DNA of 64,000 bases from Lachnospiraceae bacterium (lineage in GTDB: Bacteria > Bacillota > Clostridia > Lachnospirales > Lachnospiraceae). Position numbers and translations under genes: made by a program. Shown piece after piece: positions 15,673-24,641 of this stretch. A model generated the notes under the pieces. The model searched no databases. It was not told where the DNA came from and was given only the letters and a program-made list of their open reading frames with translations. The first letter of the stretch is position 1; each line of letters starts with the position of its first letter. The stretch spans positions 1 to 64,000 of the forward strand of contig JALEWA010000101.1 in the NCBI GenBank assembly GCA_022788085.1, read 5' to 3'.

Positions 15673-17592
15673 ATGAAAAAAATAGCCTTGGTTATGGATG
15701 GATGGAAACGCTTTTTCACATATGCATGGCCGTCGGGAATTTTACAGAGAATAAAGGAAACAGGGGAAGAGGTTAATCTCTATATATTTAACAGCTCCGG
15801 TGATTGGAGCATGGATGAAGATTATAATATAGGAGAATATAATATATATAATCTTCCTGATTTCAAGGATTTTGATGGAATCATTATGGACTTGAACAAT
15901 ATCAGAAAAGAGGAAATTGGCCTTAAAGTGATTGATGCAGTAAAGAAATCAGGAAAACCTGCTATTTCCATTGCCAATAAAATAGATGACTTTTATTATG
16001 TAGGTATTAATAACTATGCTGCAATGCAGGGAGTTATTCAACATTTATATGAAGAACATCATTGCAGAAGCTTCTGGTTTGTTATGGGACCTGCAGATAA
16101 TTATGAAAATGACGTTCGAACACGTTCTTTGAAGGAATTTCTGGAACAGCATGGAATGCTGTGTAGCGAAGAAGATTTCTATTTTGAAAGTTATGAGTAT
16201 CAGTGCGGATATAATGGATTCATGCATTTATTGGAGACGCATGGTAAACTTCCGGAGGCAGTGATTTGTGCAAATGACAACATCGCAGTAGGTGTGTGCG
16301 AAGCAGCAGCTAGAAAAGGCTATCACATACCTGATGATTTCCGAGTGACAGGCTTTGATGATTTTGATAAGGCAAGTTTTTATATACCACAGATATCTAC
16401 CGTAGGGCATATACGTGAGGAGGTAGGATATCGATGTGCAGAGATTATGCTGAAGATTTGGAAAGGACAAGAAGTTCCAAAGTTTAATTATACCGAGATA
16501 AAAGAAATCTATTCAGAGAGTTGCGGTTGCCATTATAGCGAAAGAATTAATCTTCGAAAGCATGTTAAAGATCAGATTATGTATGATATCGAAACAACGG
16601 GGTTTGAAGAACAGGTTCTTACGTTGGAATATGCATTGTTAAATTGTAAATCTGTACGCGAAATGTCAAATCTGATTCCAAAGTGTATTCCATCTTGGCA
16701 TTGCGATGCTATGTATCTGATCCTGGATGATCATATGAATGACTTTAGACGAAGAAAGAATTATTATAGCCGTCACCTGATTGATGACGAAAGTTTTCAT
16801 ATTCATGGATATCCTAAGAGCATGAACGTGGAATTTGCATATGAAAATGGCATGAATTTGAGCTATGAAGGACAGAAAATAGACAGCCTGTTTCCTGCTT
16901 TTGATTATGATAAGGGAGGAATGGATTTTCTGTTTATGCCTTTGCATTTCAGAAATCGTACGGTTGGATTTTTTGTGATTCGAAATGCAATTTATCTGAT
17001 GGAGAAGCAATATTTATTCAAAGTGGTTAATGCATTATCTTCTGCTATGGAGAATCTGCATGAAAAGGAAAAGCTGGAATATATGAATCAAGTACTATCA
17101 GATATGAGTATAAAGGATTCAATGACCGGACTTTATAATCGACTTGGATATCAGCAGCTTGCATGTTCATTATTCGAAAAAAAGAGGAAACAGAAAGAGA
17201 ATTTGTTGATCATATTTGTGGATATGGATAGACTAAAGCATATAAATGATAAATATGGTCATGAATATGGTGATATGGCAATAATGATTATTGCAAAAGC
17301 AATTATGAAATACTCATCAGAGGATGCCATCCCGATTCGAATGGGTGGTGACGAATTCCTTATCATTGAGAATATGTTGAGTGATGAGGAAATAAAAAGA
17401 AATATTTTCGATATGCGTGAAGAGGTAAGAAGTGTTGCTGTAAAGAAGAAACTACCGTTTGGCTTGTCTTTTAGTATTGGATGCATTATGACAGATATGA
17501 ATCTGGATAAAGATTTAGATGACTATATCAGAGAAGCAGACGAAACCATGTATAAAGAAAAACAGATTAAAAAAGTAAACCGTACAGAGTAG
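15673..17592 (+). CDS. Diguanylate cyclase with LacI-type periplasmic-binding sensor
   Basis: Start at ATG 15673, behind AGGAGGG; the frame could extend 29 codons upstream, but without a ribosome site. Residues ~1-290 resemble the sugar-binding fold of LacI/PBP1 proteins (AVICANDNIAVGVCEAA, RVTGFDDFDKASFYIPQIS) but have no signal peptide or DNA-binding helix, so sensing is cytosolic. A middle region (~300-470) is unassigned. A GGDEF domain closes the protein, with SMTGLYNRLGYQ and IRMGGDEFLI at ~558, so c-di-GMP synthesis is likely. The inhibitory RxxD site is not seen. The stop codon lies in the loop of the following terminator. Confidence 0.88.
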   Translation: MKKIALVMDGWKRFFTYAWPSGILQRIKETGEEVNLYIFNSSGDWSMDEDYNIGEYNIYNLPDFKDFDGIIMDLNNIRKEEIGLKVIDAVKKSGKPAISIANKIDDFYYVGINNYAAMQGVIQHLYEEHHCRSFWFVMGPADNYENDVRTRSLKEFLEQHGMLCSEEDFYFESYEYQCGYNGFMHLLETHGKLPEAVICANDNIAVGVCEAAARKGYHIPDDFRVTGFDDFDKASFYIPQISTVGHIREEVGYRCAEIMLKIWKGQEVPKFNYTEIKEIYSESCGCHYSERINLRKHVKDQIMYDIETTGFEEQVLTLEYALLNCKSVREMSNLIPKCIPSWHCDAMYLILDDHMNDFRRRKNYYSRHLIDDESFHIHGYPKSMNVEFAYENGMNLSYEGQKIDSLFPAFDYDKGGMDFLFMPLHFRNRTVGFFVIRNAIYLMEKQYLFKVVNALSSAMENLHEKEKLEYMNQVLSDMSIKDSMTGLYNRLGYQQLACSLFEKKRKQKENLLIIFVDMDRLKHINDKYGHEYGDMAIMIIAKAIMKYSSEDAIPIRMGGDEFLIIENMLSDEEIKRNIFDMREEVRSVAVKKKLPFGLSFSIGCIMTDMNLDKDLDDYIREADETMYKEKQIKKVNRTE

Positions 17593-17609
17593 TACGGTTT
17601 ACTTTTTTG
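17570..17609. terminator. Bidirectional terminator
   Basis: AAAAAGTAAACCGTAC (to 17585) pairs with GTACGGTTTACTTTTTT (17592-17608), with A-run and T-run on opposite sides. It serves the cyclase gene and the converging trkH gene. Confidence 0.9.
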
Positions 17610-17627
17610 TTATACATATTGTATAGT

Positions 17628-19070
17628 CTAATGTTTTTTCCATGTTGCCGGATGGAAGAGAATTAACATGGGGAGAATCTCGAGTCTTCCGGCAAGCATA
17701 TCAAACATCAGAATATATTTTGAAAAAACAGAGAATTGTGAAAAGTTCCCACATGGACCTACCATATCAAGTCCGGGGCCAATATTATTTAAGGTAGCAG
17801 TTACGGCAGTAAAGTTTGTTGTAAAGTCAAATCCATTAAGACTAATAAGCAATATCGATATGACAAAAACAACAAGATAAGCCATAATAAATACATTACA
17901 AGAGCGGATAGTAGAATGTTCTATTCCCTTTTTATCCATTTTGACAACACAAATCTGTCTAGGGTGTATCTGTTGCATCAGCTCCTTACGAACCTGCTTA
18001 ATATATAGTACGATACGTGACACCTTGATTCCGCCTCCGGTTGAGCCAGCACAGGCTCCCATAAACATCAATAGAACCATGATCGTGCGGGAGAATTGTG
18101 GCCAAAGGTTGAAATCTGTGGTGGCATATCCTGTAGTTGTCATAATGGAAGCAACCTGAAATGCAGCTTTTTGTAAACAATGGAGAAAAGGAGCTCCATT
18201 GGCAGTAAGATTAAGGGAAATCAATAAAACAGCACCCACATAAATAAGAAAATACCAGCGTACTTCTTCTAAACTAAATGCGTTTTTAGGATTTCGGATC
18301 AATATATAGTAATAAAAAGTAAAGTTTACACCGGATAAAAACATAAAAACGGTGATCACATTTTGCAAGTAAGCAGAATATCCGGCAATACTGTCATTTT
18401 TTATTCCAAAGCCACCAGTTCCGGTTGTACCAAAAGCGTGACATAATGAGTCAAATAGTGGCATCCCGCCAAGAACTAAGAGGATAATTTCCAGTGTTGT
18501 TAATGTAAAATAGATTGCATATAACAAAAAAGCAGTATGTTGTATTTTAGGAACCAGCTTGCCAACGGAAGGCCCCGGACTTTCTGCTTTCATAAGATTC
18601 ATGGTAGAGCCACCTGTCATTGGCATAATGGCAAGGATGAATACTAATACGCCCATGCCACCAATCCAATGGCTAAAGCTTCTCCAAAAAAGATTACAAT
18701 GGGAAAGAGCCTCAACATTTGTCAAAATACTGGAACCGGTTGTCGTAAAACCGGATATGATTTCAAAAAGTGCATCTGTAAAGCTTGGAATAGCTCCACT
18801 GAAATAAAGTGGAAGAGCACCAAGCAGACTAATGATAATCCAGCTAAAGGATACAGCAAGAAATCCTTCACGTGCATAAAAAGTGCGGCTTTTGGGTTTG
18901 ACGAGCTTGAAACATAACCCAAGAAGGAAACAAAAAACGGATATTGCCAGATATATGAGTGCATCTTGACGTTCATGGTATAAAAACCCAATCAGACAAG
19001 AGGGTAGCATAAGAACGCTTTGAAGCATGATTACATGCCCTAAAATGGAGCTTATTAATCGAAAATTCAT
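17628..19070 (-). CDS. trkH: Trk-type potassium transporter TrkH
   Basis: A 480-aa membrane pore subunit for K+ uptake. The repeated selectivity-filter loops are recognisable: SGFTTTGSSIL, FGTTGTGGFGI, ASIMTTTGYATTD and a last loop around TATLNNIGPGL. The family segments SHWIGGMGVLVF and GACAGSTGGGIKVSR are present. It is 11 bases downstream of trkA on the same strand, so the pore and its NAD-binding gating subunit form an operon. Confidence 0.95.
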   Translation of the reverse strand: MNFRLISSILGHVIMLQSVLMLPSCLIGFLYHERQDALIYLAISVFCFLLGLCFKLVKPKSRTFYAREGFLAVSFSWIIISLLGALPLYFSGAIPSFTDALFEIISGFTTTGSSILTNVEALSHCNLFWRSFSHWIGGMGVLVFILAIMPMTGGSTMNLMKAESPGPSVGKLVPKIQHTAFLLYAIYFTLTTLEIILLVLGGMPLFDSLCHAFGTTGTGGFGIKNDSIAGYSAYLQNVITVFMFLSGVNFTFYYYILIRNPKNAFSLEEVRWYFLIYVGAVLLISLNLTANGAPFLHCLQKAAFQVASIMTTTGYATTDFNLWPQFSRTIMVLLMFMGACAGSTGGGIKVSRIVLYIKQVRKELMQQIHPRQICVVKMDKKGIEHSTIRSCNVFIMAYLVVFVISILLISLNGFDFTTNFTAVTATLNNIGPGLDMVGPCGNFSQFSVFSKYILMFDMLAGRLEILPMLILFHPATWKKH

Positions 19071-19081
19071 AATACACCCCT

Positions 19082-20455
19082 TTATCTTACGGGATTCTTC
19101 ATGATATCCTGAATATCACGAAGACCTTTGTGAGTCGTAACAACAATGACAGTGTCATCCACCTGAATAGAATCACGTCCGGTTGGAGTAATAATCTGAT
19201 TACCACGCACAATACAGCAGATTAAGAGTCCATTTTTAAGCTGTAAATCAATCAGAGGAATATCAGTAACAGCACTCTTTGTGGAAATATGGAACTCCAA
19301 AGCTTCAACCTGATTGTCCATCAGGCGATAAAGAGCTTCTACATTACTTCCAAGAGAATTACTTTGGCTTCGTGCATATTGCAATATATATTCTGCTGTA
19401 ATATGTTTTGGAGAAATGATACTTCCAATAGGAAGGTCTTCTACAATATCATTTAAAGCAAGTCGGTTAATCTTTGTTATGTTCTTACATCTTGGTGATA
19501 TCTTGTTCGCATATAGTGACAAAAATACATTTTCCTCATCCATGTTAGTCAGTGCTACAAAGGCATCTGTACTTGCAAGACCTTCTTCAAGCATGACTTC
19601 ATGATTCGTTGCGTCTGCATAGATAATGGTAGCATCGGGCAGGGCAATACTGAGAAAATCGCAACGTTCACGATTTTTTTCAATGATTTTTACGTGAATT
19701 CCTGATTGCTGTAAAATATGTGCAAGATAATAGGATATGGTTCCACCGCCTGCAATGATGACATCATGTATCTCTTTGACAGAAGATAACTTTGCCGTTT
19801 TATAAAAAGCATGTATTTTCTCCTTAGGAAGAATAACGGAAATAGTATCTCCGGCCTGAAGGATTGTTTCACCATTTGGAATGATAACTTTATGGTCATG
19901 AACCAGAATGCAGATAAGGATTTCGTGTCCGAATCTTCTTGAGAACTCCAAAACCTTTAAGTTGTGAAGTGGAGAGTTCTCAGAAATAGCGACTCTTAAT
20001 AAATCGATTCTGCCTTTGGCGAAGGTATCGATTTCCATGGCTTCAGGAACCTGAATCAAATGAGCGATTTCCTTGGCGGCTGCCAATTCAGGATTAATAG
20101 CCATGGCGATGCCCATACATTGCTTTAAATATGTAATTTCCTTAAAATATTCCGGATTTCGTACACGTGCAATAGTCTGGCAGTTGCTTGACTTCTGAGC
20201 AATCAGACAGCTTAACAGATTGTATTCGTCTTCACCTGTTACAGCAATGAATAAATCAGCAGCTTCGATTCCTGCTTCCTGCTGTGTGAGAAAGCTTGTG
20301 GCATTTCCTACAATCCCCTGTATATCCATTGCAGTCAATGCAGGCTGCAAACGCTCCGCAGAGTTATCTATGATTGTGATATTGTGGTTCTCGTCATTTA
20401 ATTGCTGGGCAAGAGCATAGCCTACTTTGCCACAACCAGCAATGATGATATTCAT
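19082..20455 (-). CDS. trkA: Trk potassium uptake regulator TrkA
   Basis: A 457-aa peripheral subunit with two RCK units. The first Rossmann fold begins IIIAGCGKVGYALAQQL and the second DVIIAGGGTISYYLAHIL. Each is followed by a TrkA_C domain (for example LKVLEFSRRFGHEILIC and a last one ending IQVDDTVIVVTTHKG). In the second nucleotide-binding loop GxGxxG is altered to GGGTIS. It binds NAD(H)/ATP to gate TrkH. It is the first gene of a two-gene minus-strand operon, divergent from the MATE gene at 20576. Confidence 0.95.
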   Translation of the reverse strand: MNIIIAGCGKVGYALAQQLNDENHNITIIDNSAERLQPALTAMDIQGIVGNATSFLTQQEAGIEAADLFIAVTGEDEYNLLSCLIAQKSSNCQTIARVRNPEYFKEITYLKQCMGIAMAINPELAAAKEIAHLIQVPEAMEIDTFAKGRIDLLRVAISENSPLHNLKVLEFSRRFGHEILICILVHDHKVIIPNGETILQAGDTISVILPKEKIHAFYKTAKLSSVKEIHDVIIAGGGTISYYLAHILQQSGIHVKIIEKNRERCDFLSIALPDATIIYADATNHEVMLEEGLASTDAFVALTNMDEENVFLSLYANKISPRCKNITKINRLALNDIVEDLPIGSIISPKHITAEYILQYARSQSNSLGSNVEALYRLMDNQVEALEFHISTKSAVTDIPLIDLQLKNGLLICCIVRGNQIITPTGRDSIQVDDTVIVVTTHKGLRDIQDIMKNPVR

Positions 20456-20575
20456 AAAGATTAGCTCCTTTATATTGAAATCTAAATAAATTCGATTTTA
20501 CATTATATCATATTTATTTTATAATGTATAGGATTTTGGATGTAAGAAGCCTATAAGACAGATGAGGGATAAAAG

Positions 20576-21943
20576 ATGAAGCTATATGATAAGAAAAAGA
20601 TTGATTGGGAGAATATGATGTTTGATAATAAGGCATTATTTACCTTGCTTTTCCCGATCATTATTGAACAGTTGCTGAACTCCTTTATGGGCATGGTAGA
20701 TACCATGATGGTCAGTACGGTGGGAAGTGAAGCTATTTCGGCAGTGTCCTTGGTTGATTCTCTGAACAATCTGGTCATTCAGGTATTTTCAGCAATGGCT
20801 GCAGGTGCGGCGATTATCTGTTCACAGTATCTTGGAAGTGGTGATAAGAGAGCGTGTAATAAAGCGGCAAGACAGGTTGTTCTTACCGTGTTTACTATAT
20901 CTATGATACTTATGTTTGTTTGCCTTTTGGGTAGGGAATCTTTGCTTTACCTGATTTTTGGTCAGGTGGAGGAACAGGTAATGAGAGATTCTCTCATTTA
21001 CTTCCTGATTACGGTTCTGTCATATCCGTTCCTGGCACTTTTTAATGCAGGTGCAGCGTTCTATCGTGCAGGTGGTAATTCAAGGTTTCCAATGAAAGTA
21101 TCGGCTATCTCTAATGTGATAAATATTTTAGGAAATGCACTTTTTATCTATGTATGTAAATGGGGAGTAGGAGGAGCTGCATTTTCAACATTACTTTCAA
21201 GAATCTTTTGCATGGCTGTCATTTTCTACTGTTTGCGAAAGCCCAAGGAAGTGATTGTTATACGTGAGTATATGAAAATCAGACCAGACTTTCCTCTGAT
21301 ATGGAAAATTATGGCAATAGGAATTCCGGCGGGAATTGAGAATGGCATGTTCCAATTTGGAAAGCTTGCCATTCAGTCTACGGTATCTTCTATGGGGACG
21401 ACAGCAATTGCAGCACAGGCAATGACAAATATTTTGGAAAATGTAAATGGTATCTTTGGTATTGGGGTTGGTATTGGCCTGATGACGGTGGTCGGACAAT
21501 GCATCGGTGCCGGAAGAAAGGAAGAGGCAAAATATTATATCGTTAAGCTGGTGGGAATCGCAGAGGTTGGTATCCTGATTTCATGTCTGTTTGTTTTTGT
21601 TATTACCAAGCCGGTAACCTGGCTTGCAGGAATGGAGACAGAAAGTGCGGCTATGTGCTTGGAAATGATCACTGCAATTACAATTGTGAAGCCGATTGCA
21701 TGGGTGGGTTCCTTTGTCATTGCGTATGGATTGCGAGCTGCCGGTGATGTGAGATTTTCCATGCTTGTTTCAACGGTTACTATGTGGTGCTGTCGTGTGG
21801 CTCTTTGCATCTTCCTTGTGAAAGCTTACGGCTTTGGCCCAATAGCAGTTTGGATTGGGATGTTTGCAGATTGGACGATTAGAAGCATTATTTTTGTAGG
21901 TAGGTTTTTAAGCGGAAAATGGTTAAAAAACCAATTAATCTAA
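20576..21943 (+). CDS. MATE-family efflux transporter
   Basis: A complete 455-aa cation-coupled exporter with about 12 helices in two halves. Family landmarks are FPIIIEQLLNSFMGMVDTMM near the start, ICSQYLGSGDKRACNKAARQ after helix 2, and the second-half repeat GQCIGAGRKEEAKYYIVKL. GAGGG lies upstream of the ATG; a second start at 20612 is possible. Substrate unknown. It contrasts with the decayed MATE gene at 5963, which lost the equivalent first-half helices. Confidence 0.92.
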   Translation: MKLYDKKKIDWENMMFDNKALFTLLFPIIIEQLLNSFMGMVDTMMVSTVGSEAISAVSLVDSLNNLVIQVFSAMAAGAAIICSQYLGSGDKRACNKAARQVVLTVFTISMILMFVCLLGRESLLYLIFGQVEEQVMRDSLIYFLITVLSYPFLALFNAGAAFYRAGGNSRFPMKVSAISNVINILGNALFIYVCKWGVGGAAFSTLLSRIFCMAVIFYCLRKPKEVIVIREYMKIRPDFPLIWKIMAIGIPAGIENGMFQFGKLAIQSTVSSMGTTAIAAQAMTNILENVNGIFGIGVGIGLMTVVGQCIGAGRKEEAKYYIVKLVGIAEVGILISCLFVFVITKPVTWLAGMETESAAMCLEMITAITIVKPIAWVGSFVIAYGLRAAGDVRFSMLVSTVTMWCCRVALCIFLVKAYGFGPIAVWIGMFADWTIRSIIFVGRFLSGKWLKNQLI

Positions 21944-22075
21944 TATTGTTAAAAAAAAGAGCAATTTAGTATTACTTTTTTTGGACTTTCTTATGGAAAA
22001 AAAGGCAAAAAATGATAAGATTATGTAAAGTGATTAAGAAATATCAGATATAAAAATGAAGCGTGGAGAAATAGT

Positions 22076-23344
22076 ATGAAGAGAATAAGATATGCTCTTT
22101 TGATAATGTCAATTCTTTCTTCCTTTATGGGAGGATGTGCCTCACGGACGGTTGACGAGCAGGCTGCCATAGTGACAGTAACAGAACCGTTACAAATGCA
22201 GTTAACAAATGCAGAAGAAACCAGTACTGATTCAGTGATGATAGAACAGACAGAAACTGCAATGGCTGAGTTGGCAGAAGGGGAGACGAACCCTGAGAAT
22301 AGAGAAGTCAGTCTTGTGATGGTAGGAGATGTTTTACTTCATACAAAAGTGTATGAGAGTGGACTTATGGAGGATGGAAGTTATAACTATGATCATATGT
22401 TTGCACATGTGAAAGAGGACATTGAAGCTGCAGATATCGCATTGGTGAATCAGGAGGTTATTCTTGGAGGAAGAGAACTTGGACTATCAGGCTATCCGGC
22501 ATTTAATGGGGCTTATGAGGTTGGTGACAGCCTTGTAGACGCTGGTTTTGATGTAATTCTTCATGCAACGAATCATGCTCTGGATAAAGGGAAAAAGGGA
22601 TTGCTCAATTGTATTCACTTTTGGAAAGAAGAGTATCCTGATATTGCAGTGCTTGGCATTCATGAAACTGAAGAGGAGTCGCAGGAGATATATGTGCAGG
22701 AGATAAATGGAATCAGAATTGCAATTTTAAATTATACCTATGGCACAAACGGAATTCCATTACCTTCGGGTATGCCGTATGCCGTAGAAGTGTGGAATGA
22801 GGAACAGATTACACAGGATGTTGCACATGCACAGGAAAATGCTGATTTTGTTATCGTGTGTCCTCACTGGGGAACAGAGTATGTTCTTCAGGAAACAGCA
22901 GATCAAAGGAATAAAGCGCAGTTTTTGGCTGATTTAGGTGTTGACCTTGTGATTGGTACGCATCCGCATGTAGTGGAACCTGTAGAATGGGTAACAGGGG
23001 TTTCCGGAAATGAAATGCTGGTATATTATTCGCTGGGAAATTTTATAAATGCTACAAGTGGAACCGGAGAAGGGAAAGCGGCACGAATGCTTGGAGCTAT
23101 GGCCAAGGTTTCGATAATCATGGACGAGGAAAAACAAGAGGTATATATTAGTGAATATGGTATAGAACCACTTGTTACACATAATGTATCCGGCAGAGGT
23201 CAGATTACTACATATAAGCTTCAGGATTATACAGAGGAGCTTGCTACGCAGAATGAAATGAAATATCAGGATGCAGCCTTTTCACTGTCTTATTGTGAGG
23301 ATATCTGTAATGAGGTATTCGGTGAGCTATATTTTACAAATTAG
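22076..23344 (+). CDS. CapA-family lipoprotein (poly-gamma-glutamate-type metallophosphatase fold)
   Basis: A 422-aa lipoprotein. The signal peptide ends at lipobox FMGGC (about residue 21), followed by a Thr/Glu-rich linker. The CapA domain starts VSLVMVGDVLLHTKVY and carries VNQEVILGG, HATNHALDKGKKG, VCPHWGTEYV, GTHPHVVEPVEW and the closing YYSLGNFI, the metal-binding pattern of the family. CapA proteins act in polymer capsule handling or related envelope chemistry; no capBC genes are nearby, so the exact role is open. A kinase-like gene follows after 17 bases. Confidence 0.9.
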   Translation: MKRIRYALLIMSILSSFMGGCASRTVDEQAAIVTVTEPLQMQLTNAEETSTDSVMIEQTETAMAELAEGETNPENREVSLVMVGDVLLHTKVYESGLMEDGSYNYDHMFAHVKEDIEAADIALVNQEVILGGRELGLSGYPAFNGAYEVGDSLVDAGFDVILHATNHALDKGKKGLLNCIHFWKEEYPDIAVLGIHETEEESQEIYVQEINGIRIAILNYTYGTNGIPLPSGMPYAVEVWNEEQITQDVAHAQENADFVIVCPHWGTEYVLQETADQRNKAQFLADLGVDLVIGTHPHVVEPVEWVTGVSGNEMLVYYSLGNFINATSGTGEGKAARMLGAMAKVSIIMDEEKQEVYISEYGIEPLVTHNVSGRGQITTYKLQDYTEELATQNEMKYQDAAFSLSYCEDICNEVFGELYFTN

Positions 23345-23361
23345 GAGGGGACTTAAAGAAA

Positions 23362-24519
23362 ATGATCATAGCTATCGGAAATGATGAAAGACATCCGAAT
23401 ATGGAAAAGATAGAAGAAAGGGATCCCATGCAGACTATGCAGGGACTGATAAGCTTCCCGATGGCAGAAGCAGAAGAACTGATAGACATGGAGAAAAATC
23501 TGATGAGCGTAAAACGTATCATTAGTCTCATGGGAAGTCAGATTAATGAGCTGCTTGAATATACCAAGATGGAAAAAGGGCTGATATCACCAAAGAAGCA
23601 ATCTTTTTCCAAGGATGATCTCAGAAAACAGATAGAGTTTCTGTTACAGCCGTTATGTGAGGATAAGGAGCTGTCCTACAGAATTGATTTTGATGGGATG
23701 GAAGACGTGACCTTTATGACAGATAAAGGAATGCTGGTACAACTATTCTGGCAGCTATTGGATAATGCAGCACAATATACGGAGGAAGGCGGAAGAATAA
23801 CCTTTCAGGCTTATACAAAGGAAAGAACATTGGAAACGGTTACGAATTGCTTTGTTATTCGGGATAATGGTATTGGTATGAGCAGACAATTTCAGGAATA
23901 TCTGTTCCAACCATTTATGCGTGAAAGAAACAGATTGTCTGAAAGTATAGAAGGAACAGGGCTTGGAATGTATATTGTACAACAGATTGTGAAGATTATG
24001 GATGGAGAGATTCAAGTAGAATCTAAAGAAAATGAAGGAACCAGCTTTACAATTACCATTACCAGTCCGTGCTGTAGTATTATGCATGAAGGAAAAACAA
24101 AGTTTCTTGAAGATTTGACGATTCTTCGTAAGAAGAGAGTTTTACTATGTGAAGACCGTGTAGAGAATGCAATGCAGACATGTAAGCGGCTTGAAAATGC
24201 GGGAATGCTGGTGGATATTGCTAAGGATGGATATGAAGCAATAGAACTATTCAGAAACAGCAAGCTGTATTATTATGATGCTGTTCTAATGAATGTCAGA
24301 ATGAAGGCAATTAATGGGCTTGAAACGACTAGCAGAATTCGACATCTTGATCGGGAGGATGCTTATCTGATACCGTTTGTGGCACTTATTTTTGATACTT
24401 ACGATGAAAATATGATAAAGCCCATTGAAGGCGGAATGGATGCTCAGATTGATGAACCGGTTGATATTGGAGAATTACTTAAGCATTTGGTTACATTTTG
24501 GAAAAGATATAAAGAATAA
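23362..24519 (+). CDS. Hybrid histidine-kinase-like protein with missing phospho-sites
   Basis: A 385-aa protein. Residues ~45-70 look like only the second helix of a dimerisation domain (INELLEYTKMEKGLI); the His-bearing SHELRTP-type helix is absent. The ATP-binding domain is intact: QLLDNAAQYTEEGG, IRDNGIGMS, EGTGLGMYIV. The receiver domain starts VLLCEDRVENAM, but the phospho-acceptor position reads VLMNVRMKAING (Asn for Asp), the Thr/Ser site is ALIFDT, and the Lys-Pro switch is DEP. It therefore probably binds ATP but cannot run normal phosphotransfer. AGGAGG lies 13 bases upstream of the chosen ATG. Confidence 0.75.
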   Translation: MIIAIGNDERHPNMEKIEERDPMQTMQGLISFPMAEAEELIDMEKNLMSVKRIISLMGSQINELLEYTKMEKGLISPKKQSFSKDDLRKQIEFLLQPLCEDKELSYRIDFDGMEDVTFMTDKGMLVQLFWQLLDNAAQYTEEGGRITFQAYTKERTLETVTNCFVIRDNGIGMSRQFQEYLFQPFMRERNRLSESIEGTGLGMYIVQQIVKIMDGEIQVESKENEGTSFTITITSPCCSIMHEGKTKFLEDLTILRKKRVLLCEDRVENAMQTCKRLENAGMLVDIAKDGYEAIELFRNSKLYYYDAVLMNVRMKAINGLETTSRIRHLDREDAYLIPFVALIFDTYDENMIKPIEGGMDAQIDEPVDIGELLKHLVTFWKRYKE

Positions 24520-24641
24520 ATAATAAATAAAAATAGTGCAATTTATGTCGAACTTGTGTATACTATGTCTATGCGGTCTGCGTTTTATATGGCAATCATA
24601 TAATAGCAGGAAGCGCAAATAAAAAAGTGAGGGAGAGAAAT

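Noticed and set aside
23362-24519. Frameshifted remnant of a full hybrid kinase whose His helix lies upstream
   Set aside because: The DNA directly upstream is the intact end of the CapA-like gene; no SHELRTP-type sequence is found in any frame there.
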